DNA of 64,000 bases, from the NCBI RefSeq assembly GCF_003362805.1, contig NZ_QNQT01000013.1:1-64000 (forward strand), written 5' to 3'. Source of the stretch: Neobacillus piezotolerans (GTDB lineage Bacteria; Bacillota; Bacilli; Bacillales; Cytobacillaceae). This document shows, in pieces, positions 54,927 to 64,000 of the stretch; within the stretch, counting starts at the first letter, position 1, and each line of letters opens with the position of its first letter. The position numbers were made by a program, and so were the translations under genes. The notes beneath the pieces were generated by a model. That model was not told where the DNA came from, did no database searches, and saw only the letters and a program-made list of their open reading frames with translations.

Positions 54927-55063
54927 CTTTTCCTTTGCGGCAAGTTTACGTTTTTGGTAAAGAATCATTGTACAAGGAAGCTGAAATCGGCTAACATATG
55001 TGTAGAACCGACAATTTTTTTAAGATGACGCTTATGTTTTGATCGCCTAATGGAGTGATAAAA

Positions 55064-55513
55064 ATGAACAAAGGCCAACGCCATATTAAAATCAGGGAAA
55101 TCATTGCAAATAATGATATCGAAACCCAGGATGAGCTTGTTGATGAACTGAAAAGCCAAGGGGTGAACGTTACCCAGGCAACCGTTTCCCGGGATATTAA
55201 AGAACTCCATCTTGTCAAGGTGCCTCTGTTGGATGGTAGGTATAAATACAGCCTTCCCGCCGATCAGCGCTTCAATCCGCTCCAAAAATTGAAACGCGCC
55301 CTCATGGATGCGTTCGTTAGGATTGATTCGGCCGGCCATTTGCTCGTCATGAAAACACTTCCGGGAAATGCGATGTCGATAGGTGTTCTGATTGATAATC
55401 TCGATTGGGACGATATTCTCGGGACAATCTGCGGAGATGATACAATTTTAATCATTTGCAGGACCCCCGAAGATACCGATATCATTACAGACAGGTTCCT
55501 TGAAATGCTTTAG
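55064..55513 (+). CDS. argR: Arginine repressor ArgR/AhrC
   Basis: A 149-aa arginine-sensing regulator: winged-helix domain ([27 protein letters not shown]) and a C-terminal oligomerisation/arginine domain with [33 protein letters not shown]. It represses arginine biosynthesis and activates catabolism. ATG 55064 with GGAGTGAT. Precedes recN, as in B. subtilis. Confidence 0.96.
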   Translation: MNKGQRHIKIREIIANNDIETQDELVDELKSQGVNVTQATVSRDIKELHLVKVPLLDGRYKYSLPADQRFNPLQKLKRALMDAFVRIDSAGHLLVMKTLPGNAMSIGVLIDNLDWDDILGTICGDDTILIICRTPEDTDIITDRFLEML

Positions 55514-55528
55514 GTGGGGGAATGCTAC

Positions 55529-57217
55529 TTGTTAACGGAACTATCCATAAAGAATTTTGCGATTATCGAGGCCCTTTCAGTTTCTTTCTCAAAGGGCCTG
55601 ACTGTTTTGACCGGGGAAACCGGCGCTGGGAAATCGATTATCATTGATGCGATCCATCTACTTGTTGGCGGCAGGGGTTCGTCGGAATTTGTCCGCCACG
55701 GAGAGGATAAAGCGGAGATTGAAGGGCTGTTCCTTCTCGATGACACAAAACACCCATGTTTTTCGAAAACGGCCGAGTATGGTATTGATATGGAAGATTC
55801 GATGGTCGTCCTGCGGCGGGATATTAACCAGAACGGGAAAAGTGTGTGCAGGGTTAATGGGAAGCTTGTAACATTATCTGTTTTAAGGGAAATTGGAGGG
55901 ACCCTCGTCGACATACATGGGCAGCATGAACACCAGGAACTTATGAATGAAGCCCTTCACTTGTCATTGCTCGACCAATTCGGCAATAATGGCATCCAGC
56001 ATGTCCTCAAATCATACCAGCGTGTTTTCGGGGAATATGAGGAAACGATAGGCAAACTCCGCAGGCTCAGTGAAAATGAGCAGCAAATGGCCCATAGGCT
56101 GGATTTGATTCAATTCCAATACGAGGAAATCAGCAACGCAAACCTTAAAAAGGCTGAAGACGAAGAACTGGCTGAAGAGAAACAGAGGCTCGTCAATTTC
56201 GAAAAAATATTCGAATCTGTCCAATCAAGTTATAACGCGCTTAAGGGAGACTCCCGCGCGCTCGACTGGGCAGGCGAGGCAATGGGTATGCTTGAAGGCG
56301 CCGCAGCCCTTGACCCGGACTACAAAGAAACGTTCGAAGCGATATCGAACAGCTATTACATGCTGGAAGATGCCGCATCAAATCTCCGAAACAAATTGGA
56401 TATCCTTGAATATGACCCGGAAAGACTGAATGAAATCGAGGCCCGGCTGACAGAAATCAATCAATTGAAGCGGAAATATGGGAAAACCATCCCTGAAATC
56501 CTCTTATATGCGGAAAAAATACATGCTGAAATTGATGCGCTCCAAAATAAAGAAACCCATATCGGGAATCTTGAAAAGCAACTTTCCGAATTTAAAAAAC
56601 AGCTTTCAAAAGAGGCTTCCGAATTAACATCTGTTAGGAAAAAGTGGGCCGAAAAACTGGAAAAACTGATCCATAAGGAATTGAAGGACCTATACATGGC
56701 CAAAACTGTATTTGAAATCCGTTTCTTAGAGGAAGGTCCACATTATACGAGGATGGGCGCGGACAAAGTGGAATTTTTCATTTCGACAAACCCGGGCGAG
56801 CCGTTAAAACCGCTTTCCAAGGTTGCGTCCGGCGGTGAATTGTCGCGTATTATGCTTGCCCTTAAGAGCATTTTCTCGAAACATCAGGGAGTGACTTCAA
56901 TTATATTCGATGAGGTTGATACTGGTGTAAGCGGAAGGGTGGCCCAGGCAATAGCTGAAAAAATCTCCCGTGTCGCAGCCGGCTCGCAGGTTCTCTGCAT
57001 CTCCCACCTTCCGCAGGTGGCGGCGATGGCGGATACCCATCTGCTCATTTCGAAGGTAACAAAAGGCGGAAGGACGAAAACAACCGTCGTCCCTTTGAAC
57101 GAAGTGGAAAAAGTTGCAGAGATTGGCCGGATGATATCAGGGGTCGAAATAACCGATTTAACGAAGGAACATGCGAAAGAGTTGCTGGTTCTCGCCGCGA
57201 AAATCAAAAATACATGA
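55529..57217 (+). CDS. recN: DNA repair protein RecN
   Basis: A 562-aa SMC-like ATPase acting at double-strand breaks. Walker A TGETGAGKSIIIDAI, a long coiled coil (about 150-370), signature SGGELSRIMLAL and Walker B IIFDEVDTGVSG. TTG at 55529 follows GGTGGGGGAA and gives the standard opening MLTELSIKNFAIIEAL; the GTG at 55514 lies before the site. A terminator sits at its end. Confidence 0.96.
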   Translation: MLTELSIKNFAIIEALSVSFSKGLTVLTGETGAGKSIIIDAIHLLVGGRGSSEFVRHGEDKAEIEGLFLLDDTKHPCFSKTAEYGIDMEDSMVVLRRDINQNGKSVCRVNGKLVTLSVLREIGGTLVDIHGQHEHQELMNEALHLSLLDQFGNNGIQHVLKSYQRVFGEYEETIGKLRRLSENEQQMAHRLDLIQFQYEEISNANLKKAEDEELAEEKQRLVNFEKIFESVQSSYNALKGDSRALDWAGEAMGMLEGAAALDPDYKETFEAISNSYYMLEDAASNLRNKLDILEYDPERLNEIEARLTEINQLKRKYGKTIPEILLYAEKIHAEIDALQNKETHIGNLEKQLSEFKKQLSKEASELTSVRKKWAEKLEKLIHKELKDLYMAKTVFEIRFLEEGPHYTRMGADKVEFFISTNPGEPLKPLSKVASGGELSRIMLALKSIFSKHQGVTSIIFDEVDTGVSGRVAQAIAEKISRVAAGSQVLCISHLPQVAAMADTHLLISKVTKGGRTKTTVVPLNEVEKVAEIGRMISGVEITDLTKEHAKELLVLAAKIKNT

Positions 57218-57220
57218 AAT

Positions 57221-57246
57221 GCTATCCAGTATGGGTAGCTTTTTTA
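57221..57246 (+). terminator. Rho-independent terminator after recN
   Basis: GCTATCC and GGGTAGC around AGTAT, then seven T residues. Confidence 0.9.
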
Positions 57247-57340
57247 TTTGCCTGTGGGTTATAAATGCTTCGCAACCCGGCAAAATTATAACTGTAGCCA
57301 TTTTTACAGGACAGCAACCGAAGCGAGGAGAGTGAGGTAT

Positions 57341-58630
57341 TTGAATAAAAAAATGCTGAGAAAAATAATCGGTGGAATTCTCCTTGTTTCAATCATCGCT
57401 TTAGCAAGCTGGAAGCCATTTCAGATGTATTTAGAAATTCCAAGGCAAATTACCGTTTTCCAGGGTGAGAAGGTTTCTTTTGGAAAGGCTTCCGCCGTGT
57501 TCGCTGCAGTGGCGGCGAGCCCTGAAACGATTGTGCTTAATCAGACCGATCACCTTGTCTCCGTGTCGGCAAAGGAATCGGGAAAAAGTGAAGTAATCCT
57601 CGACCTGGCGGGTTTTCCAATTAAAAAGGTCGATGTGAATGTTTTGAAAGGGTTCAGGGTTTATCCAGGAGGGCAGTCAATTGGAGTTAAATTAAATACA
57701 GTTGGCGTCCTAGTGGTCGGCCATCATCAAGTTGAGACAGAAAAAGGCAGAAAATCTCCTGGAGAATTGTCAGGGATAAAAGTTGGCGATATCATTACTG
57801 AAATTAACGGGCAGAAAATTGAAAAAATGTCCGATGTCTCTCCTTTCGTCCAGGAGGCGGGGAAGAACGGAAAGCCCTTGAACATCCTGATTTCCAGGGA
57901 AAAGGGAAAGTTTAAGGCCGAACTCTTGCCTCTTAGGGAAAAAGGGGCATCCAATTATAAACTTGGGCTTTACATCCGAGACTCAGCTGCCGGAATTGGT
58001 ACAATGACGTTCTATCATCCAGATTCAAAAAAATACGGGGCGCTTGGCCATGTCATATCAGATATGGATACGAAAAAGCCGATTGTCGTTGAGGACGGGC
58101 AGATTGTCAGGTCAACTGTAACAGCCATTGAAAAAGGAAGCAACGGCAATCCAGGCGAAAAACTTGCAAGATTTTCAGACGACAAAGAAATAATTGGAAA
58201 TATAAACAAAAACAGCCCATTTGGCATATTTGGGAAGTTAAACCGTGATATCGAAAACGACATTTTGGATAAACCGCTTCCTATCGCATTATCCCATCAG
58301 GTCAAAGAAGGACCTGCCAAAATCTTGACGGTCGTGGATAACGATAAAGTGGAGATGTTCAATATTGAAATCGTCAGCACAATCCCGCAGAAGTTCCCGG
58401 CTACAAAGGGGATGGTCATTAAAGTGACGGATCCAAGACTCTTGGCTAAAACAGGTGGAATTGTCCAAGGGATGAGCGGAAGCCCAATCATCCAGTCTGG
58501 GAAGATCGTCGGGGCAGTCACCCATGTATTTGTAAACGACCCGACATCGGGCTATGGCGTCCATATTGAATGGATGCTAACGGAAGCGGGAATTGATATA
58601 TATCAAAAGCCGGAATCAAAAGCAAGCTGA
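57341..58630 (+). CDS. spoIVB: SpoIVB serine peptidase
   Basis: A 429-aa forespore signalling protease (family S55) that crosses the inner spore membrane to trigger pro-sigma-K processing. Signal/anchor at residues 4-24, a PDZ domain (VGVLVVGHH...[22 protein letters not shown]) and catalytic residues in GALGHVISD (His) and [10 protein letters not shown] (Ser). TTG at 57341 with AGTGAGGT upstream. Expected sigma-G dependence; I cannot see a convincing promoter. Confidence 0.95.
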   Translation: MNKKMLRKIIGGILLVSIIALASWKPFQMYLEIPRQITVFQGEKVSFGKASAVFAAVAASPETIVLNQTDHLVSVSAKESGKSEVILDLAGFPIKKVDVNVLKGFRVYPGGQSIGVKLNTVGVLVVGHHQVETEKGRKSPGELSGIKVGDIITEINGQKIEKMSDVSPFVQEAGKNGKPLNILISREKGKFKAELLPLREKGASNYKLGLYIRDSAAGIGTMTFYHPDSKKYGALGHVISDMDTKKPIVVEDGQIVRSTVTAIEKGSNGNPGEKLARFSDDKEIIGNINKNSPFGIFGKLNRDIENDILDKPLPIALSHQVKEGPAKILTVVDNDKVEMFNIEIVSTIPQKFPATKGMVIKVTDPRLLAKTGGIVQGMSGSPIIQSGKIVGAVTHVFVNDPTSGYGVHIEWMLTEAGIDIYQKPESKAS

Positions 58631-58651
58631 TATGGTTCCGGAACACAATCT

Positions 58652-58674
58652 GGCCCTTTTTAAGGGGCCTTTTT
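58652..58674 (+). terminator. Rho-independent terminator after spoIVB
   Basis: GGCCCTTTTT and AAGGGGCC stem with a T5 tail. Confidence 0.85.
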
Positions 58675-58716
58675 GTTTAGGGTGAGCCTAACAGGATATA
58701 CAATAAATAAAGATTT

Positions 58717-58844
58717 TTCGACAAGTTTGAAAAGAAACCCGAAAATGGTCGAAAAACGGAGAAAAATAAAGAAATTACCTTTTTTCGTGGGTTTTTTAAG
58801 AAAATTTTATTGGTTCGCAGGATTTCCTGTTGCATTGTCGAATT
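58717..58844 (+). promoter_or_regulatory. spo0A control region: sigma-H promoter and 0A boxes
   Basis: GCAGGATTT (58817-58825) and GTCGAATT (58837-58844), 11 bp apart, fit sigma-H elements. A perfect 0A box TGTCGAA (58836-58842) overlaps the -10; a second, in reverse (TTCGACA), lies at 58717-58723, and a near match, GGTCGAA, is at about 58747. This supports autoregulation by Spo0A~P as in B. subtilis. Confidence 0.8.
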
Positions 58845-58914
58845 TGTCATTTAGAATAGAAAATAGGTTATACCGAACATGAATCTTTTATGGAATCCAA
58901 GGAGGTAACTGGGA

Positions 58915-59703
58915 GTGAAAAAAATCAAAGTTTGTGTGGTGGATGATAATAGGGAATTGGTAGGTCTTCTAGATGAGTACATATCTTCTCAAGAAGACAT
59001 GGAGGTCGCCGGGATTGCCCATAACGGCCAAGAGTGCCTTGAAATGCTTGAAGAAGTGAATCCCGATGTTCTTGTATTGGATATTATTATGCCCCATCTC
59101 GACGGGCTTGCGGTTTTGGAAAGGATGCGCGAATCGAAAAACGGACCGATGCCGAATGTTATTATGCTGACCGCTTTTGGCCAGGAAGATGTTACGAAGA
59201 AAGCGGTTGAATTAGGGGCATCCTATTTTATCCTAAAGCCGTTTGATATGGAAATGTTAGGAAACCACATCCGTACCGTCAATGGAAAAACAAGTATAAC
59301 GCGAAAAGGGCATACTTCCGGATTCCGAAGCAATTCCGACCAAAAGCCGAAAAACCTTGACGCCAGCATTACATCCATCATCCATGAAATCGGGGTCCCG
59401 GCCCATATTAAGGGGTACCTTTATCTCCGTGAGGCAATTTCCATGGTATACAATGATATTGAACTCCTTGGTTCCATCACAAAAGTCCTGTATCCGGATA
59501 TTGCGAAAAAATACAACACGACCGCCAGCAGGGTGGAACGGGCCATCCGACATGCAATCGAAGTGGCCTGGAGCAGGGGAAACATCGATTCCATTTCGTC
59601 ATTGTTCGGTTATACGGTCAGCATGTCGAAAGCAAAGCCAACAAATTCGGAATTCATTGCGATGGTCGCTGACAAATTGCGCCTTGAGCACAAGGCTTCA
59701 TAG
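58915..59703 (+). CDS. spo0A: Sporulation master regulator Spo0A
   Basis: A 262-aa response regulator: receiver with Asp10, Asp11 and phospho-acceptor Asp56, Thr/Lys switch residues (LTAFG, LKPFD), and the C-terminal DNA-binding effector ([21 protein letters not shown]). Controls entry into sporulation. GTG start with AAGGAGGT. Length and sequence are typical of Bacillus. Confidence 0.98.
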   Translation: MKKIKVCVVDDNRELVGLLDEYISSQEDMEVAGIAHNGQECLEMLEEVNPDVLVLDIIMPHLDGLAVLERMRESKNGPMPNVIMLTAFGQEDVTKKAVELGASYFILKPFDMEMLGNHIRTVNGKTSITRKGHTSGFRSNSDQKPKNLDASITSIIHEIGVPAHIKGYLYLREAISMVYNDIELLGSITKVLYPDIAKKYNTTASRVERAIRHAIEVAWSRGNIDSISSLFGYTVSMSKAKPTNSEFIAMVADKLRLEHKAS

Positions 59704-59769
59704 CAAGGCACCGGCCTGATGGTATGTTTGTTCATCCCTCTTCACAATTCGTGAAGGGGGATTTTTACG

Positions 59770-59810
59770 AAAAAATAGGAAAGGGAGCTCCCTTTCCTAT
59801 TTTTTTTTGA
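59770..59810. terminator. Bidirectional terminator between spo0A and the DUF2627 gene
   Basis: A perfect palindrome centred on GGGAGCTCCC, with TAGGAAA/TTTCCTA arms and A6/T8 flanks. Confidence 0.93.
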
Positions 59811-60033
59811 ACCTTTCCTGAACCTTATTTCGTTTTCGATCCCGATAAAGGATAAACCCGGCAACGAATCCAAGCCCCAGGATAAATAAAATAAATCCTA
59901 AAAGAAATTGGAGCCACAGATGGGAAAACGGCGGCTGCAATCTCCCGAACACCATATCGCGCATTAGTTTTATTCCATAGGCTGCCAAAAACCCGGGAAT
60001 AAGCATTACAACGAGGGCTGCTATACGCTTCAT
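59797..60033 (-). CDS. yqzF: DUF2627 family membrane protein (YqzF)
   Basis: A 78-aa protein with two membrane helices (residues 2-20, 38-62) and a very basic tail (YRDRKRNKVQERFKKK). It matches YqzF, found upstream of bkdR in B. subtilis; function unknown. ATG at 60033 follows AAGGAATG; the longer reading from 60153 is noncoding. Confidence 0.85.
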   Translation of the reverse strand: MKRIAALVVMLIPGFLAAYGIKLMRDMVFGRLQPPFSHLWLQFLLGFILFILGLGFVAGFILYRDRKRNKVQERFKKK

Positions 60034-60217
60034 GCCAACATTCCTTCCCCGCACTTCTATAAAATTGTGCCTCAGAAAAATCATAGTCCAAGAACCAGAT
60101 TTGTCAAGAACCATGAGAAAAGCTACAATTATAATGAAAAAGGTTGCATGCACTTTTAACGAAACATGAAATTATTTGCCGGGAAAGCGGTAAACCATTC
60201 ATGAAGGGGGCATGGGG

Positions 60218-62278
60218 TTGCCAAATGCAATGATTATTGGTGCGGGCAAGGGCGGAACCGCCATCCTTAAAATGCTGAAGGAAGCGGAAGTGCTTGATGT
60301 CAAGGCTGTCATTGACAGGTACGAAGACGCTCCGGGAATTGTACTTGCGCAAGAGGCGGGGATTCCAACTGGAACTGATTGGAGAGCGTTCCTGGATAAA
60401 AAAATTGATATCATTTTCGAGGTTACGGGGAACCCGGAAGTTTTTCCGGAATTGAGGGAAGCGGCAGGCCGAGAGTCAATTCTTGTTCCGGGAAGCGTTG
60501 CTTTTTTAATTTCCACCTTGATGGAAGAAAAAGAAGACTTGATTGAGCGCCTTAAAAATGAATCGTATAAACATGATTTAATTTTTAACTCGACGGACGA
60601 TGGAATGGTTGTCATTAATAGGGACGGGATTGTTACCCTTCTCAACAGGCGCGCGTCCGAAATGGTCAATTACACCCATAAAAAAGCAGCCGGGAAACAT
60701 ATATGGGAGGTTATTCCTTCGAGCAGGCTGCCCATCGTGATGGAAACCCGGAGGATAGAAGCAAACCAGGAGATGGTCCTCGAAAACGGCGTGAAAATTA
60801 TTACAACGAGAATTCCGATTATAGATGGAAGCGGAGTGCTGATCGGGGCTTTTGCTGTATTCAAAGATATTTCGGAAGTTGTCCGCCTTGCTGAGGAAAT
60901 TACGAATTTAAAGGAAATTCAGACGATGCTTGAAGCGATTATCCAATCCAGCGATGACGCGATATCGGTTGTCGATGAAGAAGGGCGTGGAATTCTTGTA
61001 AACCCCGCATATAACCGGATAACGGGCCTAAGCAGGGAACAGGTAATCGGCCAGCCGGCCACAGCCGATATTTCCGAAGGGGAAAGCATGCATATGAGGG
61101 TGTTGACAACCCGAAGACCAGTGCGCGGTGTCCCGATGCGTGTTGGTCCGAATAAAAAGGAAGTCATTGTAAATGTGGCACCTATCATTGTTGAGGGAAA
61201 GCTAAAGGGGAGCGTTGGCGTTATCCATGATATGTCCGAGATCAAATCCTTGAACAGGGAATTAACGAGGGCCCGTCAAATTATCCGGACGCTCGAAGCA
61301 AAATATTCCTTTGAGGATATTATCGGGCAATCCGAAGAGATGCTCCTTGCAATTGAACAGGCCAAACTTGCCGCTAAAACGCCGGCAACCGTCCTGCTGA
61401 GGGGGGAATCCGGCACAGGAAAAGAATTATTCGCCCACGCCATCCACAATGCGAGCGACCGGCGCTTCAATAAGTTTGTGAGGGTCAATTGCGCCGCCTT
61501 GTCGGAAACCCTTTTGGAAAGCGAACTGTTTGGTTATGAAGAAGGGGCTTTTTCCGGGGCGAAAAGGGGCGGGAAACGAGGGCTGTTCGAAGAGGCAAAC
61601 AACGGAAGCATTTTTCTTGATGAGATTGGCGAACTGTCCGTGAATACGCAGGCCAAGCTGCTGCGTGTCCTGCAGGAAAGGGAAATTATACGGGTTGGCG
61701 GGACAAAGCCGGTGCCAATCAATGTTAGAATTATCGCCGCCACGAATGTCAATCTGGAAAAAGGGATTGCGTCAGGTACTTTCCGGGAGGATCTATACTA
61801 CAGAATCAACCGGCTGCCTATCCATATTCCCCCTTTAAGGAATCGAAAAGAAGAAATACCGCTTTTGTGTGAAAGGCTGATCCAAAAAATCAACCAGGAT
61901 TATGGAAGAAATGTGGAAGGGGTAACAGATGCCGCGATTCTTCGCCTACAGGAATACGGCTGGCCTGGAAATGTCCGGGAGCTCGAAAATATCCTTGGCA
62001 GGGCGATTATTTATATGGGATACAATGAAACGATTATAGAAGGAAAACATCTGCCCGAGCTGAAAAACAAGGAAGCAGTGCGCCAGGAATGCATTGGGGT
62101 TCCTGAAGATGAAATTGAATCATCATCCCTTGCAGACCTGATGGATCGTTATGAAGCGGAAATTATTATCCGGACGATGGAACGGACAAAAGGGAATAAA
62201 ACGAAAGCCGCAAAGCTGCTTGGACTGTCGATCAGAAATTTGTATTATAAGCTTGAAAAATACAAACTTGAAAATTAA
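60218..62278 (+). CDS. bkdR: Sigma-54-dependent activator BkdR
   Basis: A 686-aa enhancer-binding protein that turns on branched-chain amino-acid degradation genes. Parts in order: an N-terminal Rossmann-like domain ([15 protein letters not shown]), two PAS domains (about 120-225 and 240-350), an AAA+ core with Walker A GESGTGKE and GAFSGA (usual GAFTGA) loop, and a Fis-type helix-turn-helix ([21 protein letters not shown]). TTG at 60218 is better spaced from AAGGGGG than ATG at 60212. Confidence 0.93.
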   Translation: MPNAMIIGAGKGGTAILKMLKEAEVLDVKAVIDRYEDAPGIVLAQEAGIPTGTDWRAFLDKKIDIIFEVTGNPEVFPELREAAGRESILVPGSVAFLISTLMEEKEDLIERLKNESYKHDLIFNSTDDGMVVINRDGIVTLLNRRASEMVNYTHKKAAGKHIWEVIPSSRLPIVMETRRIEANQEMVLENGVKIITTRIPIIDGSGVLIGAFAVFKDISEVVRLAEEITNLKEIQTMLEAIIQSSDDAISVVDEEGRGILVNPAYNRITGLSREQVIGQPATADISEGESMHMRVLTTRRPVRGVPMRVGPNKKEVIVNVAPIIVEGKLKGSVGVIHDMSEIKSLNRELTRARQIIRTLEAKYSFEDIIGQSEEMLLAIEQAKLAAKTPATVLLRGESGTGKELFAHAIHNASDRRFNKFVRVNCAALSETLLESELFGYEEGAFSGAKRGGKRGLFEEANNGSIFLDEIGELSVNTQAKLLRVLQEREIIRVGGTKPVPINVRIIAATNVNLEKGIASGTFREDLYYRINRLPIHIPPLRNRKEEIPLLCERLIQKINQDYGRNVEGVTDAAILRLQEYGWPGNVRELENILGRAIIYMGYNETIIEGKHLPELKNKEAVRQECIGVPEDEIESSSLADLMDRYEAEIIIRTMERTKGNKTKAAKLLGLSIRNLYYKLEKYKLEN

Positions 62279-62279
62279 A

Positions 62280-62341
62280 GCATGCAATAATTTGCATGCA
62301 CTGCACTTTTTTGCAAGGAAAACTGGCATGTAGAGCAGTGC
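62280..62341. repeat. Inverted repeats between bkdR and ptb
   Basis: GCATGCAA-TAA-TTTGCATGC (62280-62299) is a near-perfect palindrome; GCACTGC (62298-62304) and GCAGTGC (62335-62341) form a second pair. They lie 95-155 bp upstream of the sigma-54 promoter, where an activator site is expected, and could bind BkdR. Confidence 0.4.
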
Positions 62342-62433
62342 GGTTATTTCGGGGAATATTTTAGCCAACTGATATTCTCTTTTTTAACGGCATCGTATAA
62401 GATTTTCGTGCTTCTATTGTGGTAAGCTACAAT

Positions 62434-62450
62434 TTGGCATGGAACTTGCA
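62434..62450 (+). promoter_or_regulatory. Sigma-54 (SigL) promoter of the bkd operon
   Basis: TTGGCATGGAACTTGCA carries the invariant GG (62436-62437) and GC (62448-62449) separated by 10 nt, matching TGGCAC-N5-TTGCA. It stands just before ptb and after its activator gene. Confidence 0.88.
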
Positions 62451-62500
62451 TGTTAGGATAACGGGAATGAGTTACCCATTAAAGGGGATGATTGCACATA

Positions 62501-63397
62501 ATGTTTCTTGAAGCGTTAATCGGCAGAGCGGCAGAAAACGGCAAAAAAACAGTGGCAGTTGCTGCAGCGGGGGATCACGAAGTACTTGATGCAGTTTGCA
62601 TGGCCACAAAACGTAATTTGGCAAATTTCCTTCTGTACGGGGACCGTGGCCAGATTGAATCCATGATTGCCCCTCCGCCGGATAGTTCAATCAGTATCAT
62701 ACACAGCCCAAATCCGCAAAAAGCCGCGGAAGAAGCAGTAAAGGCGGTAAGCAGCGGACGTGCGAATGTTTTAATGAAAGGGAACGTTCAGACCTCCGCT
62801 CTTTTAAAGGCGGTCCTGAACAAGGAATTCGGCCTTAGGACAGGAAAAATCCTGTCTCATACAGCAGCCTTTGAAATTGATGGATATGACAGGCTGATTT
62901 TTGTTACTGACGCGGGAATGAACATTGCCCCCGATTTGGAACAAAAAGCCGGGATTATAAAAAATGCGGTGGAATTGGCGAATTCGCTCGGGATTAAAAA
63001 TCCAAAGGTAGCGCCCTTGTGCGCGGTTGAAACAGTGAATCCCGCCATGCAGGCGACTTTGGATGCAGCTTCGTTGTCGGCTATGAACAGGCGGGGTCAA
63101 ATCAGCGGCTGCACCGTGGACGGGCCTCTTGCGCTTGACAATGCGGTGTCCTTGCTTGCCGCGGAGCACAAAGGAATTTCAGGTGATGTCGCTGGTAAAG
63201 CGGATATTCTTCTCGTTCCGACAATCGAAACGGGAAATGTCCTTTATAAGTCACTTGTGTATTTTGCGAAAGCAAGAGTCGGTGCGGTCATCTGCGGTGC
63301 GAAAGCGCCCATTATCCTTACTTCAAGGTCCGATTCTTCTGAAAGCAAGCTTTACTCACTCGCTCTGGCACTATGCTCTGTGCCTGCACAAAATTGA
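62501..63397 (+). CDS. ptb: Phosphate butyryltransferase
   Basis: A 298-aa enzyme converting butyryl-/branched acyl-CoA and phosphate to acyl-phosphate, first gene of the branched-chain keto-acid pathway operon. [34 protein letters not shown] and [14 protein letters not shown] match. ATG 62501; a TTG at 62492 is an alternative because the AAAGGGG site is nearer to it. Confidence 0.95.
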   Translation: MFLEALIGRAAENGKKTVAVAAAGDHEVLDAVCMATKRNLANFLLYGDRGQIESMIAPPPDSSISIIHSPNPQKAAEEAVKAVSSGRANVLMKGNVQTSALLKAVLNKEFGLRTGKILSHTAAFEIDGYDRLIFVTDAGMNIAPDLEQKAGIIKNAVELANSLGIKNPKVAPLCAVETVNPAMQATLDAASLSAMNRRGQISGCTVDGPLALDNAVSLLAAEHKGISGDVAGKADILLVPTIETGNVLYKSLVYFAKARVGAVICGAKAPIILTSRSDSSESKLYSLALALCSVPAQN

Positions 63398-63416
63398 GAT
63401 TAGGGAGGAAATTGAA

Positions 63417-64000
63417 ATGGAACTCTTTAAATATTTGGAACAGTATGATTACGAACAGGTAGTTTTCTGCCAGGATAAGCAATCCGGGTTAAAAGCGATT
63501 ATTGCCATCCATGACACGACTCTTGGTCCGGCTCTTGGCGGGACAAGAATGTGGACATATGAATCAGAAGAAGCGGCAATTGAGGATGCCCTCCGCCTCG
63601 CTCGTGGAATGACATATAAAAATGCGGCGGCTGGTTTAAACCTTGGCGGCGGGAAAACTGTCATCATAGGCGATCCGCGTAAAGATAAGAATGAGGAATT
63701 GTTCCGTGCTTTCGGAAGGTATGTCCAGGGCTTGAATGGCCGTTACATAACTGCTGAAGATGTCGGCACGACTGTTGCCGATATGGATTTAATCCATGAA
63801 GAAACAGACTATGTCACTGGAATTTCCCCTGCGTTCGGATCTTCGGGAAATCCATCCCCAGCTACTGCTTATGGAGTATTCAGGGGAATGAAGGCTGCCG
63901 CCAAGGAAGCTTATGGTTCGGATTCCCTTGAGGGAAAAACAGTTGCCATCCAGGGAGTGGGGAATGTGGCCTACAATCTTTGCCGCCACCTTTATGAAGA
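63417..64000 (+). CDS. bcd: Leucine dehydrogenase, partial (cut by window end)
   Basis: First 194 residues of a Glu/Leu/Phe/Val dehydrogenase: catalytic Lys in [19 protein letters not shown] substrate-binding stretch, and the start of the NAD Rossmann fold [12 protein letters not shown]. It converts branched-chain amino acids to keto acids for the bkd dehydrogenase. AGGGAGG precedes ATG. Follows ptb by 19 nt; the C-terminus lies beyond the window. Confidence 0.95.
   Translation, partial: MELFKYLEQYDYEQVVFCQDKQSGLKAIIAIHDTTLGPALGGTRMWTYESEEAAIEDALRLARGMTYKNAAAGLNLGGGKTVIIGDPRKDKNEELFRAFGRYVQGLNGRYITAEDVGTTVADMDLIHEETDYVTGISPAFGSSGNPSPATAYGVFRGMKAAAKEAYGSDSLEGKTVAIQGVGNVAYNLCRHLYE

Noticed and set aside
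62280-62299. Rho-independent terminator of bkdR
   Set aside because: The palindrome is strong but not followed by a T-tract, so it is listed as an inverted repeat instead.

Overview
The window is a 64-kb piece of a spore-forming, competence-capable Bacillaceae chromosome with mid-range G+C. The evidence is the complete comG pilus operon, spoIIIAA-AH, spoIVB and spo0A, strong AGGAGG-type ribosome binding sites, frequent GTG/TTG starts, and gene order close to the yqgW-to-bkd region of Bacillus subtilis. No rRNA or tRNA genes are seen.

Layout. 1-8.4 kb: DUF2759 protein, YqgX hydrolase, MidA-like methyltransferase, DUF2626 protein, a SufR-like regulator, comGA-GG, aroK, yqzE. 8.4-17.2 kb: yqhG, the SNF2 helicase yqhH, then a tandem glycine riboswitch driving gcvT-gcvPA-gcvPB, a rhodanese and lipM. 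17.2-21.5 kb: nrdJ, a B12-dependent ribonucleotide reductase controlled by paired NrdR boxes and split by a 321-nt group I intron, followed by splB. 21.6-26.9 kb: yqhO, yqhP, yqhQ, yqhR, aroQ, yqhT, efp. 27.0-39.6 kb: a block between efp and spoIIIAA that B. subtilis lacks. It holds a membrane protein, an interspersed-repeat cluster, an orphan response regulator with an altered acidic pocket (preceded by a 29-codon ORF), a di-heme cytochrome c, a rhodanese lipoprotein, an eleven-gene operon resembling System I (Ccm) cytochrome c maturation, and a SIMPL-domain protein. 39.7-45 kb: spoIIIAA-AH. 45.2-54.9 kb: accB-accC, yqhY, nusB, folD, a second interspersed repeat, xseA-xseB-ispA-dxs-tlyA. 55-64 kb: argR, recN, spoIVB, spo0A, a DUF2627 protein, the sigma-54 activator bkdR, a sigma-54 promoter, ptb and the start of a leucine dehydrogenase gene cut by the window edge.

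How the genes work together. Housekeeping modules (glycine cleavage, lipoylation, fatty-acid carboxylase, isoprenoid precursors, DNA repair and recombination) alternate with developmental ones (competence pilus, the SpoIIIA channel, SpoIVB signalling, the Spo0A master regulator). Lipoylation links functionally to glycine cleavage and to the branched-chain keto-acid dehydrogenase whose operon begins at the right edge.

The two most notable items are the Ccm operon and the nrdJ intron. Bacilli normally mature cytochrome c with the ResB/ResC System II. Here ccmE, F, H, a ccmI-like gene, A, B, C, D and G sit together with two unrecognised exported accessory proteins. CcmE carries a Cys-x3-Tyr heme site instead of histidine, and CcmH carries a CxCxC cluster. 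The nrdJ intron has recognisable P1, P3, P7, P8 and P9 pairings and no endonuclease gene, and its removal restores the reading frame exactly. comGA and spoIIIAD also both appear to start at ATT codons.
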